Assembly (NCBI GenBank): GCA_026391935.1
Contig: JAPLDC010000224.1
Coordinates: 1-12,681, forward strand
Length of the DNA: 12,681 bases
DNA from: Bacteroidota bacterium
GTDB lineage: Bacteria; Bacteroidota; Bacteroidia; 2-12-FULL-35-15
Reading direction: 5' to 3'
The notes beneath the pieces are model-generated. The model saw nothing but the letters and a program-made list of their open reading frames with translations, had not been told where the DNA came from and made no database searches. The stretch's first letter is position 1; the number at the start of each line of letters is the position of its first letter. Below, one piece after another: positions 6,927 to 12,681 of this stretch. The position numbers and the translations under genes were made by a program.

Positions 6927-8387
6927 ATGTCAAAACGACTATTAGTGCTCATCGCAGGACTTGTTGTTGCTGCAATGATTGCCTTTACAGTGTTCGGTAA
7001 ATTGCATTCTTCCTCAGACAAAACTGACACAAATCCTGCATTTAGTGCATACATCAATGCATTCACATCAGGAATTATTTCGAATGAATCTACTATTAGA
7101 ATTTTATTGACGGATGAAATTGGTAAACCTATAGAAATTGGTAAACCTATAGAAAAAACATTATTTGATTTTTCGCCATCCATAAAAGGAACTGCCGTTT
7201 GGCTCGACAGCAGAACAATTGAGTTCCGCCCCGAAAAACCCTTACCACCGAACACACAGTATAAAGCAGAATTTTATCTTTCGGAATTGTTAGACGTTCC
7301 TTCAGAATTTGAAACCTTCAATTTCGATTTTCAAACGATGCAACAATCGTATGAAGTATTTGTAGATAAAATGACCACCACAGATAAAAAAACGTTACGC
7401 ACACAACGCTTGGAAGGAACTTTATCTACTGCCGATGTTGCAGATCCGCTTGTGGTTGAAAAAATATTAACGGCTTCACAAAACGGAAAAGATCTTGCGA
7501 TAACATGGATCCATGAAGGAAGCAGAACTATCAGTAGGTTTACAATAGAAGGAATTCACGCTATACTTCAGTTCTCAGATCCTATTCTGGAAGATCAAAC
7601 CTTAGATGGATTGGTGACTTTATCCGGTGGCTCTGTTTTAAAATATATTATTGAAGACAATGAGATCCGTGTTTATCCGCAAACCCGTCAGACCGGTCCG
7701 CGCACCATCACAGCAGAATTAGGGGTAAAAAATATTTTAGGGATGCCATTGAAAGCCCGCTATTTGATGGAAATATTATTCGAAGAATTAAAACCTGCTG
7801 TCGAGTTGATCGGCAAAGGAGTGATATTACCAAATTCCAATGGTTTGATATTCCCTTTCAAAGCAGTCAGTTTAAAGGCAATAGATGTGAAGATCTTAAA
7901 GATCTATGAAAAAAATATCCCGCAATTTTTGCAGGTAAATAATCTAGAAGGAAGCAGTGAATTAAGAAGAGTCGGAAAAGTAGTGTTGAAAAAAACAATT
8001 CAACTAACTCAAAAAAGCGCAATGGATCTGGGAAAATGGAATACTTATTCTTTTGACCTTGCACAATTGATAAAAGCAGAACCCGGTGCTATCTACAAAG
8101 TGATCATCTCTTTCCGCGGTACTGATGGCTCAATGAATTTTGTTGTTACCAATTTAGTAACTACAAAACCTGTCGCCAATGCAACTGTTGAATTATATGA
8201 TTATCAATTGCAGGTTTTGAAAACACTCAAAACAAATGCAGATGGTATGTGTGATGCGACATTTAAAAAGAAACCTTTTTTAATGCTTGTAAAAAGCGGA
8301 ACACAACGTGGCTACCTTAAATTAGATGACGGCTCTTCTTTATCATTAAGTGCTTTCGATGTTTCTGGTGAAGAAGTTCAAAAATGA
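6927..8387 (+). CDS. Alpha-2-macroglobulin, 5' part, ending at an in-frame TGA (probable disrupted gene)
   Basis: These 486 codons are the N-terminal third of a bacterial alpha-2-macroglobulin, a periplasmic trap that binds proteases covalently after they cut its bait region. Residues 5-23 form a hydrophobic signal or anchor (LLVLIAGLVVAAMIAFTVF) with no lipobox cysteine, unlike the E. coli lipoprotein form. An Ig-like N-terminal domain follows (about 50-137, with TIEFRPEKPLPPNTQY), then a second (about 165-285, with ILQFSDPILEDQTLDG), then macroglobulin domains up to SLSLSAFDVSGEEVQK. Oddities: a perfect tandem duplication at residues 64-75 (IGKPIE twice), an apparent missing block between R397 and G398, and the TGA stop at 8385. 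The following codons continue the same frame and family without a gap, so this is one gene cut in two. Alone, this piece has no bait region or thioester and should be inactive as a trap. Confidence 0.85.
   Translation: MSKRLLVLIAGLVVAAMIAFTVFGKLHSSSDKTDTNPAFSAYINAFTSGIISNESTIRILLTDEIGKPIEIGKPIEKTLFDFSPSIKGTAVWLDSRTIEFRPEKPLPPNTQYKAEFYLSELLDVPSEFETFNFDFQTMQQSYEVFVDKMTTTDKKTLRTQRLEGTLSTADVADPLVVEKILTASQNGKDLAITWIHEGSRTISRFTIEGIHAILQFSDPILEDQTLDGLVTLSGGSVLKYIIEDNEIRVYPQTRQTGPRTITAELGVKNILGMPLKARYLMEILFEELKPAVELIGKGVILPNSNGLIFPFKAVSLKAIDVKILKIYEKNIPQFLQVNNLEGSSELRRVGKVVLKKTIQLTQKSAMDLGKWNTYSFDLAQLIKAEPGAIYKVIISFRGTDGSMNFVVTNLVTTKPVANATVELYDYQLQVLKTLKTNADGMCDATFKKKPFLMLVKSGTQRGYLKLDDGSSLSLSAFDVSGEEVQK
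7116..7151 (+). repeat. Perfect 18-bp in-frame tandem duplication
   Basis: GAAATTGGTAAACCTATA occurs twice back to back (7116-7133 and 7134-7151), then GAAA begins a third copy. It is in frame inside the macroglobulin gene and doubles the peptide EIGKPI. Nucleotide identity between copies is complete, so the event is probably recent replication slippage. Confidence 0.95.
8385..8387 (+). other. In-frame TGA interrupting the alpha-2-macroglobulin frame
   Basis: TGA stands between GEEVQK and LKGFIYGERGVWRPGD in one continuous frame (8388 minus 6927 equals 487 codons). From memory of Bacteroidota homologues this position is glycine (VQKGLKGF), so a single GGA to TGA change would explain it. All other genes with a visible stop end in TAA or TAG, but none uses TGA as a sense codon while GGA and TGG are common, so code reassignment is unlikely. 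The following base is T, not the leaky C. There is no reason to expect selenocysteine at a glycine position. Confidence 0.9.
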
Positions 8388-11300
8388 TTGAAAGGATTTA
8401 TTTATGGTGAACGTGGTGTATGGCGACCGGGTGATACTTTGTTTTTGACATTCATGCTGGAAGACAAATTAAATACTTTACCAAAAAACCATCCTGTACA
8501 ATTTGAACTTTTGAATCCGCAAGGACAAGTGTTCAGAAAAATGATGAAGACCGTTGGATTAAATGGTTTCTATAATTTTACAACAACAACAGAAAAAAGT
8601 TCTCCGACAGGAAACTGGACTGCACGTGTGAAAGTAGGCGGAGCCTGGTTCACCAAGAACATAAAAATAGAAACGATCATGCCGAATCGTTTGAAAATAA
8701 AATTGGCATTTCCGGGTGATAAACTTTCTGTCGCACATAAAGAAGACAATGGAACACTGGAAGTGAAATGGCTGATGGGTGCCATTGCAAAAAATCTGAA
8801 TGCAAAAATAGAAGTGACATTAACCGAATCACAAACCACTTTTAAAAATTATGAAGATTATAATTTTGATGATGCTGCAAGAAATTTCACTTCAGAAGCG
8901 CAAACAATTTTTGACGGTGCCACGGATGAAAATGGAAAAGCAATTGTAAAACCGAACTTAACAGTAAATGATGCTGCTCCGGGAATGTTGCGTGCGAACT
9001 TCAAATTGCGCGTATTCGAACCGGGTGGTGCATTTAGTGTGGATCAATTTTCATTACCCTATTCTCCATACGAATCATACGTTGGTATAAAAGTTCCTGA
9101 AGGAAATAAATTTACAGGAATGTTGGTGACTGATACCAATCACATTGTGAAAGTAGTGACATTGAATAGCGATGGCAAACCTGTTTCGAAAAGTAAACTG
9201 AAAGTACAAGTATATAAAGTCGGTTGGAGATGGTGGTGGGATAGCTATGATGGCGACTTGGCAAATTATGTTGGAAACGAATACAAACAACCAATTCAAG
9301 ATCAGGTTATTTCTACAGTGAATGGTAAAGGACAATTCACTTTGCGCATCAACCGTCCTGACTGGGGACGTTTTTATGTATGTGTGACAGATGAAGAAAG
9401 CGGACATCGCACCGGACAAACTGTTTATATCGACTGGCCGGCATGGGTTGGAGAATCTCCGAAAGGAAATGAAGGTGCAACTTTACTTTCATTCAGCTCT
9501 GATAAAAAACAATACAATGTCGGAGAAGATGTGAAACTAACCATTCCATCAAGTGGAGAAGGCCGCGCATTGATTAGCGTAGAAAGTGGTTCAAAAGTGA
9601 TTAAAGCATTCTGGGCGGAAACAAAAAAAGGTCAGACAACTTTTAACTTCAAGGTAACGCCCGAAATGACACCGAACGTGTATGTAAATGTAACGATGAT
9701 ACAGCCGCATGCGCAAACGAAGAACGATCTTCCTATTCGTTTATATGGTGTTGTTCCGATTTCTGTGGAAGATCCTGCAACACATTTAACTCCGGTAATT
9801 AAAACACCTGATGTCTGGAAACCTGAGAAGAAATGTGCTGTAACGGTTTCTGAAAAAGATGGAAAAGAAATGACCTATACCATCGCAATTGTCGATGAAG
9901 GATTATTAGACCTCACACGATTTAAAACTCCTGATCCGTGGAGCGCCTTTTATGCACGTGAAGCATTGGGCGTTAAAACATGGGACATGTTCGACATGGT
10001 AATGGGAGCTTACGGAGCTGAGCTATCACGTATCTTAGCGATAGGTGGTGACGGTGACATAAATAATAAAGGAGGAAATAAAGCCAATCGTTTTAAACCG
10101 ATGGTGAGATTCATGGGTCCATACTTCCTTAAAAAGGGACAAACAGTGACGCATGAATTTATGATGCCTCAATATGTCGGCTCGGTAAGAACAATGGTAA
10201 TAGCAGGTTACAATGGTGCTTACGGCTCATCCGACAAAACAACACCTGTGCGTGATCCCTTAATGATCCTTGGAACATTGCCACGAGTAGTTGGTCCAGG
10301 TGAAGAAGTAGATCTTCCTGTTTCTGTTTTTGCAATGGAAAAACAAGTGAAGAATGTGAAAGTGGAAATCCAAACCAACAACATGTTCACTGCTTTAGAT
10401 GGAAAATCAAAATCAATTACGTTCAAAGAGATTGGTGATGACGTAGTGAACTTTAAACTAAAAGTAAACTCGGGACTTGGTATTGGTAAAGTAAAAATTA
10501 TCGCAACAAGCGGTGCCGAAAAAGCGGTATACGACATTGAAATTGATGTTCGAAATCCGAATCCGAAAGTAGTGAATGTGTTGGAAACGATAGTTGAACC
10601 GGGTAGAACATGGACATCACCATACACACCCGCAGGTATGACAGGAACAAATAAAGGAACGCTTGAATTGTCGAGCATCCCTCCTATTAATTTAGGAGAA
10701 CGCTTGAAATATTTAATTGAATATCCACATGGTTGCATCGAACAAACAACATCATCGGTATTCCCACAATTGTTCTTATCGGATATCATGGAATTAAATA
10801 GTGATTTCAAAATTGCAATTGATAAAAACATCAAAGCAGGAATTGAGCGCTTGAAATTATTCCAGACATCAAATGGTGGAATGAGTTATTGGGCAGGCCA
10901 ATATGATGCTGATGATTGGGGAACAAGTTATGCTGGACACTTCTTACTTGAAGCGGAAGCGAAAGGATATACCTTACCTCCGGGCCTAATGGATAATTGG
11001 AAACGCTACCAACGCAACATGGCGAATGCATGGACAACACGATCTACCAATCATGGCTATTATTATAATTACGATCTGGAACAAGCGTATCGTTTGTACA
11101 CACTTGCATTGGCAAAGGCACCTGAATTAGGTGCGATGAACCGATTGAAAGAATACAAAGATCTTTCAGTAGCTGCAAAATGGAGATTGGCAGCGGCTTA
11201 TGCAAAAGCTGGGCAACCTGAAATTGCAAAAAAATTAATTGCAGGATTGCCATATGTTATTGCACCTTACCGTGAGATGTGTTATAGTTACGGTTCTAAC

Positions 11301-12110
11301 GACCGTGACGAAGCGATGATCTTAGAAACATTGACACTGCTGAATGAAAAAGTAAAAGCAGGTTCAGTTGTAAAAAGTGTTTCTAAAGCATTGAGCTCTA
11401 GCCAATGGATGAGCACACAAACAACAGCGTATTGCTTAATAGCGGTTTCTAAATTTGCAACAGCAGGTGGTGCAAGCAAAGAAATGAAATACAATGTGAA
11501 GATCAATTCAAATGCACCAATTACATTGAACACACAATTGCCTGTAAAACAAATTGACATGTCGCTGAAAGGCGCTGCACCGGGAACAATTTCTGTAACA
11601 AATAACGGAACAGGAATTATGTTTGCACGAGTGATACTCGAAGGCATTCCTGAAACAGGCGACCAGACAGAAGCTGACAACGATCTGAAAGTAACAATCA
11701 ATTATACCAACATGAAAGGCGGAACAATTGATGTTACGAAGCTGGAACAAGGAAGTGACTTTATTGCAGAAGTACAGATCACTAATCCGGGAACACGCGG
11801 TGAATATATGCAAATGGCACTGTCAGAAATTTTCCCTAGCGGTTGGGAAATTCATAACACCAGGATGGATGAAGCAGAAAGTGTTATCAAGAGCGATTAT
11901 CCGACTTACCAAGATATACGTGATGACAGAGTGTATACGTATTTTAATATTTCTCCATATAAAACAAGCACCTTCCGAATAGTTTTGAATGCTGCGTATG
12001 TCGGAAGATTTTATTTACCGACTATCTATTGTGAAGCGATGTACGACAATACAATTAATTCACGTAAGCCTGGTAAATGGGTTGAAGTGGTGAAGCCGGG
12101 AGGGGAATAA
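8388..12110 (+). CDS. Alpha-2-macroglobulin, 3' part with bait region and thioester domain (same disrupted gene)
   Basis: The frame continues directly after the TGA for 1,240 codons, giving about 1,727 for the whole gene. TTG at 8388 is simply the family's leucine codon, not a convincing start; the first ATG (8454) would cut into the conserved YGERGVWRPGD domain, and no signal peptide is encoded, so independent translation would leave the product in the cytoplasm. Domains (numbered within this part): MG2-type domain from residue 1 (GERGVWRPGDTLFLTFMLED), further macroglobulin domains to about 360, bait-region domain about 370-545 (ending near IVDEGLLDLTRF), the A2M domain about 565-700 (QYVGSVRTMVIAGYNG), thioester domain about 770-1040 with CIEQ at 783-786, and the C-terminal domain about 1085-1235 (YMQMALSEIFPSGWEI). 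I see no frameshift or missing motif here. A terminator follows 22 bp after the stop. No pbpC (penicillin-binding protein 1C), a common partner of such genes, lies directly downstream. Confidence 0.88.
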   Translation: MKGFIYGERGVWRPGDTLFLTFMLEDKLNTLPKNHPVQFELLNPQGQVFRKMMKTVGLNGFYNFTTTTEKSSPTGNWTARVKVGGAWFTKNIKIETIMPNRLKIKLAFPGDKLSVAHKEDNGTLEVKWLMGAIAKNLNAKIEVTLTESQTTFKNYEDYNFDDAARNFTSEAQTIFDGATDENGKAIVKPNLTVNDAAPGMLRANFKLRVFEPGGAFSVDQFSLPYSPYESYVGIKVPEGNKFTGMLVTDTNHIVKVVTLNSDGKPVSKSKLKVQVYKVGWRWWWDSYDGDLANYVGNEYKQPIQDQVISTVNGKGQFTLRINRPDWGRFYVCVTDEESGHRTGQTVYIDWPAWVGESPKGNEGATLLSFSSDKKQYNVGEDVKLTIPSSGEGRALISVESGSKVIKAFWAETKKGQTTFNFKVTPEMTPNVYVNVTMIQPHAQTKNDLPIRLYGVVPISVEDPATHLTPVIKTPDVWKPEKKCAVTVSEKDGKEMTYTIAIVDEGLLDLTRFKTPDPWSAFYAREALGVKTWDMFDMVMGAYGAELSRILAIGGDGDINNKGGNKANRFKPMVRFMGPYFLKKGQTVTHEFMMPQYVGSVRTMVIAGYNGAYGSSDKTTPVRDPLMILGTLPRVVGPGEEVDLPVSVFAMEKQVKNVKVEIQTNNMFTALDGKSKSITFKEIGDDVVNFKLKVNSGLGIGKVKIIATSGAEKAVYDIEIDVRNPNPKVVNVLETIVEPGRTWTSPYTPAGMTGTNKGTLELSSIPPINLGERLKYLIEYPHGCIEQTTSSVFPQLFLSDIMELNSDFKIAIDKNIKAGIERLKLFQTSNGGMSYWAGQYDADDWGTSYAGHFLLEAEAKGYTLPPGLMDNWKRYQRNMANAWTTRSTNHGYYYNYDLEQAYRLYTLALAKAPELGAMNRLKEYKDLSVAAKWRLAAAYAKAGQPEIAKKLIAGLPYVIAPYREMCYSYGSNDRDEAMILETLTLLNEKVKAGSVVKSVSKALSSSQWMSTQTTAYCLIAVSKFATAGGASKEMKYNVKINSNAPITLNTQLPVKQIDMSLKGAAPGTISVTNNGTGIMFARVILEGIPETGDQTEADNDLKVTINYTNMKGGTIDVTKLEQGSDFIAEVQITNPGTRGEYMQMALSEIFPSGWEIHNTRMDEAESVIKSDYPTYQDIRDDRVYTYFNISPYKTSTFRIVLNAAYVGRFYLPTIYCEAMYDNTINSRKPGKWVEVVKPGGE
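10734..10745 (+). other. Thioester motif CIEQ of the macroglobulin
   Basis: The codons TGC ATC GAA CAA sit in YPHGCIEQTTSSVFPQ, the conserved CxEQ site whose Cys and Gln form the internal thioester used to link covalently to an attacking protease. Its preservation in the 3' part shows that the chemistry-bearing half has not yet decayed. Confidence 0.95.
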
Positions 12111-12132
12111 TATTTAACCGATAAATGAAAAT

Positions 12133-12167
12133 AAAAACAGCTTCGTAATCTTGCGGAGCTGTTTTTT
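12133..12167 (+). terminator. Rho-independent terminator after the macroglobulin gene
   Basis: AACAGCTTCG (12136-12145), an 8-nt loop and CGGAGCTGTT (12154-12163) form a 10-bp stem with one T-G wobble. It is flanked by an A-run upstream and a T-run at 12162-12167. It ends only 15 bp before the start codon of the next gene. Confidence 0.88.
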
Positions 12168-12182
12168 ACAAAACTTCAAATA

Positions 12183-12644
12183 ATGAAAAAATTAAAAGCA
12201 TTTTGTTTAATAACAGTCCTCTTTCTTTTATCGGGCTGCTCTTGGCAAGAATATTTTATTTTAACGAATTCCTCTGAATCAAGCATTATGGTATCATACA
12301 CCATTTCCAAAGTGGATGGTTTTGCTATTTTTGATGAGACGCCTTCCATTTACCAAATGAACAATTCAGGAGAAATAGACTGGGAAAAAAGAATAATAAT
12401 TGAGGACAAGGACAGTTCATCTCTCGGTTTCCATTTTACGCTTCCTGCAAAAAGCATTCTCATTTTAGGAAATCTTACCAATGACCACTATACAAGTCAT
12501 AATCAATATTATATCAATGGCCGCGTTTTCAATTTACAAATGATGGAAATTAAAAAAAAGGATGGAACAGTTACGATACCTGCCAGTCAGTTTGACCGCT
12601 TTTTCAAAAAGAAAAATGGCTATATCAATTATGAAGTGAAATAA
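12183..12644 (+). CDS. Putative lipoprotein of unknown function
   Basis: The product has 153 residues. The N-terminus MKKLKAFCLITVLFLLSGC is a lipoprotein signal peptide with lipobox LSGC, giving lipidated C19 after cleavage, so the protein should be membrane-anchored in the envelope. The residue after the cysteine is Ser, followed by WQEYF. The mature part of about 135 residues is predicted by eye to be mostly beta-strand (ILTNSSESSIMVSYTI; IIIEDKDSSSLGFHFTL; SILILGNL), with a lysine-rich C-terminus (RFFKKKNGYINYEVK). I do not recognise a family. The signal peptide fixes the start at 12183. The gene follows the macroglobulin terminator by only 15 bp, so it either depends on readthrough or has a promoter overlapping the end of the previous gene or the terminator; I see no clear TAnnTTTG there. 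The stop is TAA and no terminator is visible before the window end. Confidence 0.75.
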   Translation: MKKLKAFCLITVLFLLSGCSWQEYFILTNSSESSIMVSYTISKVDGFAIFDETPSIYQMNNSGEIDWEKRIIIEDKDSSSLGFHFTLPAKSILILGNLTNDHYTSHNQYYINGRVFNLQMMEIKKKDGTVTIPASQFDRFFKKKNGYINYEVK

Positions 12645-12681
12645 AAATAGAATCTTTGATAAATAAAAATCCTGAATAAAT

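Noticed and set aside
6836..7255. 139-codon minus-strand open frame over the macroglobulin start
   Set aside because: It is antisense to a well-supported coding region with clear family similarity and shows no domain, signal peptide or supporting context of its own.
8385..8387. Selenocysteine insertion or a reassigned TGA codon (Gly or Trp) as the explanation for the internal TGA
   Set aside because: The expected residue is glycine, not cysteine, and no other gene in the window contains an in-frame TGA although GGA and TGG are frequent. One isolated TGA fits a mutation or sequence error better.
8384..8411. ATGA overlap suggesting translational coupling to a separate downstream gene
   Set aside because: The ATG at 8384 is in a different frame and meets a stop after eight codons. 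The downstream frame is the continuation of the same protein and lacks its own credible start.
10220..11813. Several minus-strand open frames antisense to the macroglobulin 3' part
   Set aside because: They are low-complexity shadows of a strongly conserved plus-strand gene; none has a recognisable motif.

Overview
The window looks like ordinary chromosomal DNA of a Bacteroidota bacterium (the Chitinophagales/Sphingobacteriales/Flavobacteriales side of the phylum); I cannot name the genus. The evidence is AT-rich DNA, start codons preceded by A/T-rich leaders without Shine-Dalgarno sequences, a TAnnTTTG-type -7 box, a secreted MORN-2 repeat protein, a long Prc/Tsp-type peptidase of Bacteroidota style and a very large bacterial alpha-2-macroglobulin. 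I see no tRNA, rRNA, CRISPR, insertion sequence, phage gene or clear sign of horizontal transfer.

Layout. Bases 1-2392 (minus strand) hold an ABC exporter pair: an ATPase followed by a large multi-spanning permease whose 3' end runs off the window, with a heptamer repeat array between them. Next on the minus strand is a papain-like (C1) cysteine peptidase without a signal peptide (2598-3383). Divergent from it is a secreted MORN-2 repeat protein (3557-4108, plus strand), with a candidate promoter and a leader hairpin upstream and a strong terminator downstream. A Prc/Tsp-type S41 peptidase (4357-6441, minus) ends at its own terminator. After a 485-bp gap in which I recognise no gene comes a bacterial alpha-2-macroglobulin (6927-12110, plus), then a terminator and a small lipoprotein (12183-12644, plus).

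The most notable feature is the alpha-2-macroglobulin gene. One continuous frame is cut by an in-frame TGA at 8385-8387, exactly where, as I remember the family, a glycine (GGA) is expected just before the conserved KGFIYGERGVWRPGD motif. The 5' part also carries a perfect 18-bp tandem duplication (7116-7151). It appears to lack a block normally found between ISFR and GTDGSMNF (junction at 8117/8118). Everything downstream of the TGA, including the CIEQ thioester, is intact. This fits a recently damaged gene, with the damage confined to the 5' third; a sequencing or assembly error or stop-codon readthrough are the alternatives.

Functional theme. Apart from the exporter, most genes concern the cell envelope or proteolysis: a periplasmic tail-specific protease, a protease-trapping macroglobulin, a C1 peptidase and two exported proteins of unknown role. 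There is no strong operon logic linking them. I do not see a previously undescribed system here and do not claim one.
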